From assembly GCA_017609795.1 (NCBI GenBank), contig JAFCDH010000005.1, positions 1 through 18,148 of the forward strand: a stretch of 18,148 bases of DNA, given 5' to 3'. The notes beneath the pieces were generated by a model, which worked only from the letters and a program-made list of their open reading frames with translations, was not told where the DNA came from and did not search any database. This stretch comes from Candidatus Pacearchaeota archaeon. GTDB taxonomy: Archaea; Nanobdellota; Nanobdellia; Pacearchaeales; GW2011-AR1. Made by a program: the position numbers and the translations under genes. Shown piece by piece: positions 7,107-13,928 of the stretch (positions are counted from its first letter, which is position 1; the number at the start of each line of letters is the position of its first letter).

Positions 7107-7145
7107 TTAAAAAATATAATATAAAATAACATAAAAACAATAAAA

Positions 7146-7499
7146 ATGGCAAAAACAACTAAAACAAGAACAATAACAGTAGCAGAAAAAGAAGGAACTT
7201 TTTCATCTATTTTTCATAAAATTAAAGGAACAACTAAAAAAGAGTCTGGAATTTCTAATTTAAGACATTTATTAAGCAATGAAAAAGCTCGTTTATTACA
7301 TGTTTGCAAACTAAAACAGCCTGCTTCTATATATGAATTAGCAAAGCTTTTATCAAGGGATTTTAAAGCAGTTAGGCAAGATATTAAGATTTTAGAACAA
7401 TTTGGCTTTATAGAGCTAATTTCTTCTCATAAACATGGAAGAGAGCGTTTAAGGCCTGTTGTAGATGCAGATCAAGTTATTATTACTGTTAATTTATGA
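7146..7499 (+). CDS. Winged-helix DNA-binding regulator (HVO_A0114-like)
   Basis: A 117-aa basic protein with a winged helix in its second half. Residues 51-102 read ARLLHVCKLKQPASIYELAK, then a recognition helix (SRDFKAVRQDIKILEQFGFI), then a wing rich in Ser/His/Lys/Arg (SSHKHGRERLRP). This matches the pattern of the HVO_A0114/MarR-like archaeal regulators, where 'LSRDxKAVxxDIxxLxxxGxI' is typical. Residues 1-45 are Thr/Lys-rich and may bind DNA or be disordered. It is transcribed away from the S-layer gene across a gap full of palindromes, so control of that gene or of itself is a reasonable inference; nothing in the protein names a ligand. Confidence 0.85.
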   Translation: MAKTTKTRTITVAEKEGTFSSIFHKIKGTTKKESGISNLRHLLSNEKARLLHVCKLKQPASIYELAKLLSRDFKAVRQDIKILEQFGFIELISSHKHGRERLRPVVDADQVIITVNL

Positions 7500-7536
7500 T
7501 GAATTCTATCATTATTTCTATATTTATCTTAAAACC

Positions 7537-7621
7537 AGTATCTTATAAGAATAGGAAGATATACAGATGATAAGCTTAAGCTACTCATAACTCAGCTTTA
7601 AAATGTAATAAGATTCCAAAG
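7537..7621 (+). repeat. Dispersed intergenic element, best full-length copy (copy A)
   Basis: About 85 bp between two convergent genes. It starts AGTATCTTATAAG, has a core GATGATAAGCTTAAGCTACT and ends AATAAGATTCCAAAG. The end read in reverse (GGAATCTTATTAC) resembles the start, so the termini are imperfect inverted repeats. Within it TTAAGCT (7576-7582) can pair with AGCTTTAA (7594-7601). It aligns with copies at 10403-10480 and 9680-9741 (both minus strand), 15748-15810 and 7023-7106. Confidence 0.7.
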
Positions 7622-7660
7622 AAAATCCAAATTCCAGAAAAACTAATAAAAAACATAAAC

Positions 7661-9160
7661 TTACTTCTTTCTTTTAATAAAATAACCAATTATAATTAAA
7701 ACCACAACTACAATAGCTATAATCCAAATCCAACTATTAAGTCCTTTTGATTCTTTTAATTCTTCAAATCCTTGTCCAATTTTTTCTCCAACAGTTTTAG
7801 CTTCTTCAGATTCAGGAACTTTTTCTTTAATTGAATCTAAGGTAACATATGCTTTTCCTACTGCAATTGAATCTAAAGTAACTTTCATATCATAATATCC
7901 ATCTTCTGTAATATCAAATTTCTTTTCTTCACCAATATTAAGGGTTGCTGTTTGAGGAGTTGAAGCAACTTCTATTGTTGCACTTGTTGTAGTTAATTCT
8001 TTAACTGTAACAGCATGCTCTTTATCATTTATTTTAACTTTTACTTTACCATATTTAGCTAATCCTCTTGTAATTTTCTTTATTTCACTAAATTCTTTAT
8101 AAGTTTCAACTAATGTTTGAGAACCACCCCCACTTCCTCCTCCTGTTCCTCCAGAAAGAACAGTATATGTTTTAGTTGTTGTTCTTGAGTTTTGCAAATG
8201 ATCATAAGAAGTACAGCTTGTAGTATAGGTTCCAGGAGTAGTAGTAACAGGATTAACAGTATAAGTAGTTCTATTTACACCAACTCCTGCACCATCAGAA
8301 GCAGTACAACTACAAGTTATTATTCCATCTCTACCAACTTCTGTGGGAGCACAAGTATAAGCATGTGTTGGACCAGTTGTATCTATTGTAAAATAAGTTT
8401 TCATACTATTACTATTGTTAATATTATTTGCTGTATCATTACACCAAAACTGAGCAACATATTTTGTATCTCTTATACTTGTGTTAGTTGCATTAAATAA
8501 AGTAGCACTTCTATTTGACATACTAACATTATTTGTTCCATTATTTAAAGTATACCAACATCCACTATTTAATCTTTTATAATCTGCAACAGTTAAATTA
8601 AAATATATTTGTGAAAGAGAATAATTAGTACCATTAACAGGATAAGTCACTGTCACATTTGGAGCTATTGTGTCATTAATACTAACCTGCACAGTTGTTC
8701 TATTAGTTACATTAGTGTGGTCTAAAGTGTTAATAGCAATAGTATAATTCCCAGGAGTATACATGCTCATATTAAACCAAAAATAAGCCTTAGTTTCATT
8801 AGCTGTTAAAGCTGGATCACTTAGTCCAGGATAAGACCTATTAAAGGTTAATATGATTGCAGTAGCATTACTCATATTTGAAAAAGTATGTGTAGTATTC
8901 GCAACTGAAGAATTTGTTCCATTAGTATCTAAAGTAAAAGTAAAACCAAGTGGAAAAGTAAAATTAACATAAGTATAATTAAGATTTACAAGACCTCTAA
9001 TTGTTCTATTTATAGTAAAATTATATAAATTACTATCTCTTGAATTAAATGAAAATTCGGCATTTGGCGTAGATAAAACATCTGCAAGAACTAAACCAAT
9101 AATTAATATAAAAAAGACTAATGCTCCAATCAATAAAATAAACTTATAATCCCTCTCCAT
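7661..9160 (-). CDS. Sequon-rich surface protein with Ig-like domain and two membrane segments
   Basis: A 499-aa protein anchored at both ends or exported. Residues 7-27 are a hydrophobic helix or uncleaved signal, and 474-494 a C-terminal helix followed by KRKK, facing the cytoplasm. Between residues 47 and 300 there are about 28 N-x-S/T sequons, pointing to a densely glycosylated outer region. Residues 166-260 form an Ig-like unit with the Cys pair C201 (SGCWYTLNN) and C240 (FWCNDTANN), the same pattern as the four repeats in the protein at 15861-18148. A third region (265-335) has clustered Cys. A Gly/Ser linker (337-347) leads to a beta-rich domain (350-445) and an acidic helix before the membrane. 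The role is probably structural or adhesive. It appears monocistronic, with its own TATA box. Confidence 0.85.
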   Translation of the reverse strand: MERDYKFILLIGALVFFILIIGLVLADVLSTPNAEFSFNSRDSNLYNFTINRTIRGLVNLNYTYVNFTFPLGFTFTLDTNGTNSSVANTTHTFSNMSNATAIILTFNRSYPGLSDPALTANETKAYFWFNMSMYTPGNYTIAINTLDHTNVTNRTTVQVSINDTIAPNVTVTYPVNGTNYSLSQIYFNLTVADYKRLNSGCWYTLNNGTNNVSMSNRSATLFNATNTSIRDTKYVAQFWCNDTANNINNSNSMKTYFTIDTTGPTHAYTCAPTEVGRDGIITCSCTASDGAGVGVNRTTYTVNPVTTTPGTYTTSCTSYDHLQNSRTTTKTYTVLSGGTGGGSGGGSQTLVETYKEFSEIKKITRGLAKYGKVKVKINDKEHAVTVKELTTTSATIEVASTPQTATLNIGEEKKFDITEDGYYDMKVTLDSIAVGKAYVTLDSIKEKVPESEEAKTVGEKIGQGFEELKESKGLNSWIWIIAIVVVVLIIIGYFIKRKK

Positions 9161-9196
9161 TTTAACTCTTTTTTATGAAAAATGTAGGAATCCTCG

Positions 9197-9205
9197 ATTT
9201 ATAAA
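9197..9205 (-). promoter_or_regulatory. TATA box of the sequon-rich surface protein gene
   Basis: On the minus strand GTTTATAAAT is centred about 42 bases before the ATG at 9160, predicting a short leader of about 15 bases. Confidence 0.45.
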
Positions 9206-9313
9206 CATTTTGCTTAATTAAAACATTAAAATATTAATTTAAATAAAAAATAATAAAAATATTAAATTTCATAACGACAAAAAATTATCATCAGACCCCT
9301 TAAAAAACTAATA

Positions 9314-9619
9314 TCAAAGATAAAACCAGTAAATTAAAAACCCTAAAATTCCATAAATTATATCTGTTATTTGATTTTTAATATTTTCTCTAAATTGTTT
9401 TTTAATTAAATATTTGAATATAGGATGTTCTAAGATTTCCCAAAACATCACAAGACTAAAACTAATAAAAAAAGAAGTTATAAAAACAATATTTAATCTT
9501 TTTAAAATAAATCCCACCAACATTCCAAAAACAAAATGTATTATTGACCAATAATCAAGAAAACTTCTATCTTTTAATAAATGCTCTAAAAATCTTTTAA
9601 GTTTAGTTTGAGGTTTCAT
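9314..9619 (-). CDS. Small multi-pass membrane protein, unidentified
   Basis: A 101-aa protein with about three hydrophobic helices: residues 24-40 (WSIIHFVFGMLVGFIL), 45-65 (VFITSFFISFSLVMFWEILE) and 86-101 (ITDIIYGILGFLIYWF). Polar residues are embedded in or beside them: H28, the pair W/E in FWEILEH, and D in NQITDIIYG. This His / Trp-Glu / Asp arrangement resembles VanZ-like and related small membrane families, but I cannot assign a family firmly. A TATA-like GATTTATAGATA (minus strand, 9646-9657) would give a nearly leaderless transcript. The gap upstream holds two repeat elements. Confidence 0.7.
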   Translation of the reverse strand: MKPQTKLKRFLEHLLKDRSFLDYWSIIHFVFGMLVGFILKRLNIVFITSFFISFSLVMFWEILEHPIFKYLIKKQFRENIKNQITDIIYGILGFLIYWFYL

Positions 9620-9679
9620 TTTTACTTTCTTATATTATTATCTAATATCTATAAATCTTTAAACTATGTTCTTCTGTTT

Positions 9680-9741
9680 TTAAGTTAGGTTCTAAATAGC
9701 TTAAGCTTATCCTCTATCGCGCCCTGTGCTTATAAGATTCA
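9680..9741 (-). repeat. Dispersed intergenic element with GC-rich core (copy E1)
   Basis: The minus strand reads GAATCTTATAAGCACAGGGC, then GCGATAGAGGATAAGCTTAA, then GCTATTTAG. It shares ATCTTATAAG and GATAAGCTTAAGCTA with copy A. The variable block between them is strikingly GC-rich (CACAGGGCGCGATAG) for this genome. The far end is poorly conserved. It lies between two minus-strand genes. Confidence 0.6.
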
Positions 9742-9811
9742 AGGATAATTTAATTTTTTTTAGTATTTCTATGAATAGATTAATCCTCTCTTCTCCTTCT
9801 ATCTTCTTTAG

Positions 9812-9845
9812 ATCATAACCTTTTCTAAAGGTTTGTCTTATCAAA
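9812..9845 (-). repeat. Short hairpin element downstream of a pilin-like gene (copy E2)
   Basis: It shares 23 identical bases on the opposite strand with 3993-4015, including the hairpin AACCTTTAGAAAAGGTT (arms 9817-9823 and 9827-9833), and the similarity continues into ATGATYYAAAGAA. Its 5' side is GATAAG rather than CTTATAA. Like copy C it lies just behind a stop codon in the same sense, which suits a 3'-end or terminator role. Confidence 0.6.
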
Positions 9846-9863
9846 TTTCAATATCATAATAAC

Positions 9864-10391
9864 TCACTTCTTACAAACTTCTAATTCAATATTAATTATA
9901 CCAGCACTAATAGAACTTATATGAATTAAATAATTTCCCCCAATTTTAGAACTACAATCTAAAAATTTCCCCTTTTCTAAAACTAAAATTTCTTCATTTT
10001 GAACTTCAGAATCTAAAGGTTTATGATAGATATTTAGTTTATATGCTTTATTAACACAATCCTCACAAACATTTAAACTCTCTTCGATAATTTGCCTCAT
10101 TGTTTCCTCAAGAACTTCACAAGCCATTTTTTCATTTAAACATTTTTCATTTTTCCAACATGATTTAATTAAATCTTGCCCTGATTTATATTGAGGAATA
10201 AAACTAACAGCACAATCTGTTGTATAATATATACTTGATTCAAGAAGATTTGAAATCTCAATACTTGTCTGTTTATTTGTTTCACCTCTTCCAAGACTTA
10301 AGCTTAAAAATACTAATCCAATCACACTTACAATTACCACAATTAATACAAAGCCCATTATTTCATGCTGTGCATGTTTGTTTTTTACCAT
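9864..10391 (-). CDS. Pilin-like membrane-anchored protein (KHAQ type)
   Basis: A 175-aa protein with a short basic N-terminus (MVKNKHAQHEIMG) followed at once by a hydrophobic helix (residues 13-33). This is the layout of archaeal class III signal peptides and type IV pilins: charged start, then a helix that packs in the filament core. The outer part has eight Cys and a helical middle (KMACEVLEETMRQIIEESL), and ends in beta strands. It is the last of four such genes on this strand. The start has no Shine-Dalgarno; repeat copy F lies just upstream. Processing by a PibD/FlaK peptidase is inferred, and no filament ATPase or platform gene is in the window. Confidence 0.75.
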   Translation of the reverse strand: MVKNKHAQHEIMGFVLIVVIVSVIGLVFLSLSLGRGETNKQTSIEISNLLESSIYYTTDCAVSFIPQYKSGQDLIKSCWKNEKCLNEKMACEVLEETMRQIIEESLNVCEDCVNKAYKLNIYHKPLDSEVQNEEILVLEKGKFLDCSSKIGGNYLIHISSISAGIINIELEVCKK

Positions 10392-10402
10392 TTTTTATCA
10401 GC

Positions 10403-10480
10403 ATCTTATTAAATCTTAGAGCTACTCAGAAGAATAGCTTAAGCCTATCATCTTTATCTCGTCTTACGCTTATAAGGTAT
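10403..10480 (-). repeat. Dispersed intergenic element between HAD and pilin-like genes (copy F)
   Basis: On the minus strand it reads ACCTTATAAG, then a variable stretch, then AGATGATAGGCTTAAGCTAT and later TTAATAAGAT. It aligns almost without gaps to copy A. AGCTA/TAGCT arms (10420-10424 and 10435-10439), flanked by CTTA/TAAG, form a hairpin. Both ends carry CTTAT in opposite orientation. It fills nearly the whole gap between two genes that should be co-transcribed. Confidence 0.65.
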
Positions 10481-10489
10481 TAATATTTT

Positions 10490-11131
10490 TCATTTTTTTA
10501 AAATTCCTAATTTTTTTAATTTATTAATCACTTGTTTATTATCTTTAAATAAAATAGTTTTCATGCCTAATTTTTTTGCAGGCTTTATGTTCCAGATTTG
10601 GTTATCAATAAATAAAATTTCAGAAGGTTTGCATTTACATTTTTTAATTAAAAGCCTATATGTTTTTAAATCAGGTTTTCTCATACCAATATCACATGAA
10701 ATAAGAACTTGATTAAATTTTTCCATATCTTTTTTAGGGATTAAAGCTTTTTTTGACAAATACCATTGATCAGATAAAATGCCTATTTTATATCCTCTTT
10801 TCTTTAATTTACATGCAATATTATATAATTTTCTATTTTTCTTAAATCCTTTTTTATATCCTTTAATAACAACTTTTTTAAAATACTCTGTAGAAACCTT
10901 AACATTTTTAGCCATAATTGAAATAGCTTTTTTTTCATGAATCTTTCCTGTAATTGTATCCACATAAGGAGTATCAATTGAATCAAACCACTGGTCTGTA
11001 GATATTTTAAATTTTTTAGAAATATATTCATGAACCCCAGAATTTCTATGTCCATCTTTAATTTTAATAACTGAAGTTTTGCTTAACTGTAAAACTCCTC
11101 CAACATCAAATATAATGTATTTTATTCTCAT
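10490..11131 (-). CDS. HAD-superfamily hydrolase
   Basis: A 213-aa protein with the HAD motifs in order: motif I IIFDVGGVL with nucleophile D9, motif II GILSDQW (S120), motif III Lys in RKPD (K152), motif IV LFIDNQIWN (D176). This layout is the phosphatase-like family IA with a helical cap (about 20-105). Two positions deviate from the classic DxD...DD pattern: G11 replaces the second Asp of motif I, which is seen in some related family members, and N177 follows D176. The substrate cannot be predicted. The start overlaps the stop of the preceding pilin-like gene (ATGA), so it is part of the long minus-strand chain. Why a soluble hydrolase is embedded among surface genes is not clear. Confidence 0.85.
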   Translation of the reverse strand: MRIKYIIFDVGGVLQLSKTSVIKIKDGHRNSGVHEYISKKFKISTDQWFDSIDTPYVDTITGKIHEKKAISIMAKNVKVSTEYFKKVVIKGYKKGFKKNRKLYNIACKLKKRGYKIGILSDQWYLSKKALIPKKDMEKFNQVLISCDIGMRKPDLKTYRLLIKKCKCKPSEILFIDNQIWNIKPAKKLGMKTILFKDNKQVINKLKKLGILKK

Positions 11132-11637
11132 TTCCTCTCACTTCCTGCAATTAATTTTGCAATTTCACATTTATCATAAGTTTGTTCATTTTCATTTTCT
11201 TTTCCACAAAGAGCAACAAAATTACTTATTTTTTTTTCATTCAGTACTTTCTTGTCATAAATTTCAAATTTATCACAATTAGGATAATTTAAAAGACTAC
11301 ACAAAACCATCTCACTCTCAGATTTATTAAAACCAGAAGACTTTACAATAGTTAAACTTGAAAAATCCCAGAATTTTTTATAATTCTTTTTTCCAATCAA
11401 GGCCATTAATTTATCTGCATCAACACAATTAGGTTTTCCACAACTAAATTCAGGAGAATCTGCAAGATTAGTTATAGCAGATAAAGCTTTATTTTCTGCA
11501 ATCTGGGTAGCAGTACTATGTAAGCTTGAGTTTATTATAGAAAAAGCAAATAAACCAACTAAAACAAAAAATATAACCACTGCTACAATCATAAATGACA
11601 TTTCTTGGATTCTTAACTGTGCTTTTTGTGTTTTCAT
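11128..11637 (-). CDS. Pilin-like membrane-anchored protein (KAQ type)
   Basis: A 169-aa protein starting MKTQKAQLRIQEMSF, then a hydrophobic helix (residues 15-34, FMIVAVVIFFVLVGLFAFSI), then an outer domain with about six Cys (FSCGKPNC, LCSLLNYPNC, ALCGK, DKCEIAK). The KAQ motif before the helix matches the other pilin-like proteins at 9864, 12044 and 13998. Both its start and its stop lie in ATGA overlaps, with the GNAT gene upstream and the HAD gene downstream, so expression is tightly coupled. It is probably a minor pilin or pseudopilin; this is inferred from the N-terminus only. Confidence 0.75.
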   Translation of the reverse strand: MKTQKAQLRIQEMSFMIVAVVIFFVLVGLFAFSIINSSLHSTATQIAENKALSAITNLADSPEFSCGKPNCVDADKLMALIGKKNYKKFWDFSSLTIVKSSGFNKSESEMVLCSLLNYPNCDKFEIYDKKVLNEKKISNFVALCGKENENEQTYDKCEIAKLIAGSERK

Positions 11638-12044
11638 TTTTTTATCCTCAATTTTTTATCTTTTGTTTCATAAATTTTAAAACCAATATTTTCATAAAAT
11701 TTAATAGCAGGCCTATCCTTTTTTCTAACATTCCCAATAATATATTTCTTTTTTAATTTTTTTCTAATAGAATTAATAAATCTTATAAGGGATGTAGCTA
11801 CCCCTTTTCCCCTATATTTTTTTAACACATATAGATCATCTATATAAATAGAATTTTGTTTAGTAGAACAAGCAATAAATCCAATAATCTTTTTGTTGGT
11901 TTCAGCTATAAAAGTTAATTTTATTATCTTTTCATAAACTTTATTCCAGGCCTCAACAGTTTTAGGAGAGCTTCTAGAATAAAATCTTTTTACCAATCCT
12001 ATTATCTGTTCTTTATCTTTTAATTCAGCTTTTCTTATTTTCAT
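11634..12044 (-). CDS. GNAT-family N-acetyltransferase
   Basis: About 136 aa. It begins MKIRKAELKDKEQIIGLV, the normal first strand and helix of the GNAT fold. The acetyl-CoA-binding motif A is DDLYVLKKYRGKGVATSLI (R-x-x-G-x-A pattern), and the final NVRKKDRPAIKFYENIGFKI matches motif B with its conserved Tyr. An ATG five codons earlier (12059) exists, but the start at 12044 overlaps the upstream stop as TGATG and gives the usual GNAT N-terminus, so I prefer it. Acetyl transfer to an amine is the family reaction; the substrate is unknown. It sits between two pilin-like genes, so modification of a surface component is possible but speculative. Confidence 0.85.
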   Translation of the reverse strand: MKIRKAELKDKEQIIGLVKRFYSRSSPKTVEAWNKVYEKIIKLTFIAETNKKIIGFIACSTKQNSIYIDDLYVLKKYRGKGVATSLIRFINSIRKKLKKKYIIGNVRKKDRPAIKFYENIGFKIYETKDKKLRIKK

Positions 12045-12982
12045 CACCACAACCCACAAGTTCTTGTATCTAAATTTATTGCATTAATAATATCAGCTTG
12101 TTCTTTTAAGCCTGCTAATCCATTAGAAGATTTAAGAGCTTTAGCAGACTCCATCATTGTTCTTAACTTGCTCTCAATATTTGAACTACATCCTTTATTC
12201 TCAATAATCTTAATCTTATCAATATAAACTAAAGATAGTTCATTAAATTTATTTATTAATCTTTTTATATTGCACTCATAATTTTCAGCAGAAGAGAAAA
12301 TAGCAGCATAAAGCAATCCGTCTATATAATATAGCTCATAATCTTTTTTAACAACCTTATTATTTAAAACATTTATATCACAATTAGAACCAACAAAACA
12401 AACACTTGTTTGTCCACTACAATTACTTAAATCATCTGAAAACTTAATTGTTTCAATACCTAATCCTTTAATTTCATCTTTAATCTCATTAGGAGCCTTA
12501 TAAAAACAATGCTCTTTAGAATTTATTACAATAATATCTGCAACTTTAAATGGCATAAAAAAAGGTTTGGAAAAAACACTTATTTTTTTACCTTCTACAA
12601 TATTTTCTGCAAAAACATATTTATTTTTAATATTAACATTTTCTCCTTTTTCACCAAATTTATCTCCAAAAGTTTTTTCTGAAAAAGCAATTTTTTGTTT
12701 TCCAAAGGGATGATTATCAAGAGAATTACAACTAAGATAAATCCTAGATTCTTTTTTAAAATTAATTTCATCTGCTCTTCCAGATGCTAATCCTGTTTCT
12801 AATGGATCAAACAAGGCAATCAACTGAGCAGAAGTTTCTGTATAAACAGTTTTCTCACTAGTTTCAATAAATTTAGTAGTAGCATAAATTGCAAGAAATA
12901 AAATCAATCCTCCTGCAAGAAGTGCAAATATCCAATTAAATGACATTGCTATTGCTTTTTTGTTTTTTCTCACCATTTTCAT
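12044..12982 (-). CDS. Large pilin-like membrane-anchored protein
   Basis: A 312-aa protein. The basic start MKMVRKNKKAIAMSFN precedes a hydrophobic helix (residues 17-37, WIFALLAGGLILFLAIYATT), resembling the other pilin-like proteins, though Gln is absent from the KKA motif. The outer domain is long, with about nine Cys (LSCN, HCFY, NCSGQTSVCFVGSNC, ECNI, GCSS, TCG) and a helical C-terminus. It overlaps the HEPN gene upstream (ATGA) and the GNAT gene downstream (TGATG). Met3 is a possible alternative start. A role in a surface filament or its assembly is inferred from the N-terminus and the company it keeps. Confidence 0.75.
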   Translation of the reverse strand: MKMVRKNKKAIAMSFNWIFALLAGGLILFLAIYATTKFIETSEKTVYTETSAQLIALFDPLETGLASGRADEINFKKESRIYLSCNSLDNHPFGKQKIAFSEKTFGDKFGEKGENVNIKNKYVFAENIVEGKKISVFSKPFFMPFKVADIIVINSKEHCFYKAPNEIKDEIKGLGIETIKFSDDLSNCSGQTSVCFVGSNCDINVLNNKVVKKDYELYYIDGLLYAAIFSSAENYECNIKRLINKFNELSLVYIDKIKIIENKGCSSNIESKLRTMMESAKALKSSNGLAGLKEQADIINAINLDTRTCGLW

Positions 12983-13398
12983 TTTAAATCTCTCAAATAT
13001 TTTTCAATAAGATTTTTAATCATATCCTTAATTTCTTCTATATTTTCTTTAGTCTCTTCTATTGAAATATCTTTACCAAAATAATTTATAGAGTTCCTAA
13101 TTTTTCTAAATCTATTAAATTTAATAGAAAGAGTTTCTTCTCCTTTTTCTTTTAAAAAATAAGTAAATGCTTCATGAGAATAAATCTTAAAACCATCCAT
13201 TATAGAGATGGCTTCTAACACTTCTCTTAAAGAATCGTAATAACCACTCATTATTTTTCTAGAAGAATTTTCATTTATTTCTAAACTATTTAGAAAGATT
13301 ATGTCTCTTTTAACATTATTAACTAAAGATTTAACTAAGGAGATATCTTTAGAAGTTCTTCTTACAAGTTCTTTTTTAATAAAATCTTTAAACATCAT
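12979..13398 (-). CDS. HEPN-domain protein, partner of the nucleotidyltransferase
   Basis: A 139-aa all-helical protein. The last helices contain FRKIRNSINYFGKDIS (R101 to Y106), which sits where HEPN ribonucleases have R-x(4-6)-H. Here Tyr replaces His, and Gly108 replaces the Tyr of the R-x4-H-x-Y form. This 'RNxINYFG' variant looks typical of archaeal HEPN proteins, but it lacks the usual catalytic His, so RNase activity is doubtful. It follows the wHTH-nucleotidyltransferase gene with an ATGA overlap, the normal order of MNT-HEPN toxin-antitoxin pairs. Its own stop overlaps the next pilin-like gene. In studied pairs the nucleotidyltransferase adds AMP to the HEPN Tyr; here that exact Tyr is missing. 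Confidence 0.8.
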   Translation of the reverse strand: MMFKDFIKKELVRRTSKDISLVKSLVNNVKRDIIFLNSLEINENSSRKIMSGYYDSLREVLEAISIMDGFKIYSHEAFTYFLKEKGEETLSIKFNRFRKIRNSINYFGKDISIEETKENIEEIKDMIKNLIEKYLRDLK

Positions 13399-13928
13399 TT
13401 AAACACCTCAAAATAGCCATGAATAACAATCCCATTAATCCAGCTATTTAGCAATTCCCTATTTTTACTTTTTATCTTTTCAATCTCTTTTTTTGAATGA
13501 ACAAATAATTGTATTTTATTTCCTAATCTTTTTTCAAATTTATTTAATTTAATTTCTTTTTTCAAAGGACTCACAATTAACAAATCTATATCACTCTTAG
13601 ATCTATTTTCTGCTTTTGCAAAACTTCCAAATAAAACAATAGATTCTGGATGATTAAATTCTTTAACAAGATAATCAATAAGTCCAGAATCCTCTAAAAG
13701 TTCAAGATTGTAATTTAATTTCAGTTTTTTAAATTTTTTATTCTCATTATCAGCCTTAAACAAAAGGTGATTAAATCTTTTATCAGATTTTAAAATCCCT
13801 TTTTTCTCAAGATTCTTTAAATATTTTGAAATTGTTGTAGGAGATTTTTTAAGTAATTTAGAGAGCTGTCTAACATGGAATTCTTTTTCAGGTTCTTTTA
13901 TAAAAAAAATTAAAATTTGATTGTCCAT
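13395..13928 (-). CDS. wHTH-fused minimal nucleotidyltransferase (MNT)
   Basis: A 177-aa protein. Residues 1-62 are a winged helix (KEFHVRQLSKLLKKSPTTIS, then KYLKNLEKKGILKSDKRFNH) and 90-170 a Pol-beta-type nucleotidyltransferase. The active-site motif is perfect: G101-S102, ten residues, D113-I-D115 (LFGSFAKAENRSKSDIDLLI). Such MNT proteins act as antitoxins to HEPN partners, and the HEPN gene follows immediately. The fused winged helix suggests direct autoregulation: three TGGACAA repeats exactly 20 bp apart span its start codon and TATA box. The TATA (13948-13957) predicts a leaderless mRNA starting at the ATG. It seems to be the promoter-proximal gene for the six-gene overlapping chain to 10490. 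Confidence 0.88.
   Translation of the reverse strand: MDNQILIFFIKEPEKEFHVRQLSKLLKKSPTTISKYLKNLEKKGILKSDKRFNHLLFKADNENKKFKKLKLNYNLELLEDSGLIDYLVKEFNHPESIVLFGSFAKAENRSKSDIDLLIVSPLKKEIKLNKFEKRLGNKIQLFVHSKKEIEKIKSKNRELLNSWINGIVIHGYFEVFK

Larger units (their letters stand above)
6557..7145. other. 589-bp regulatory gap between the S-layer gene and a winged-helix regulator
   Basis: No convincing gene is present. The gap holds two opposed promoters, a structured S-layer leader, two copies of the dispersed element (6594-6665 and 7023-7106) and several inverted repeats. TAGTATACTCT at 6863-6873 recurs inverted at 6991-7001. ATAACCTAT at 6900-6908 recurs inverted at 7002-7010. AAAACATAT at 6825-6833 pairs with ATATGTTTT at 6841-6849. 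The arms of the first two pairs cross rather than nest, so they look more like spaced protein-binding sites than one RNA hairpin. The low G+C makes some chance matches expected, but the perfect 11-bp pair stands out. Confidence 0.55.

Noticed and set aside
7560..7610. Box C/D guide RNA reading of the dispersed elements
   Set aside because: GATGATA resembles box C and one copy (minus strand near 10428) has CTGA, but no copy has a proper RTGATGA box with D and D' boxes at the right spacing.
8192..8500. Ser/Ile/Cys-rich plus-strand frame
   Set aside because: It is the antisense image of the Thr/Asn-rich surface protein gene; the low-complexity Ser/Ile/Cys string reflects that codon use.
10804..11282. 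Frames at 10804-11055 (-) and 11079-11282 (+)
   Set aside because: Both overlap the HAD and pilin-like genes in other frames and have only hydrophobic shadow composition.
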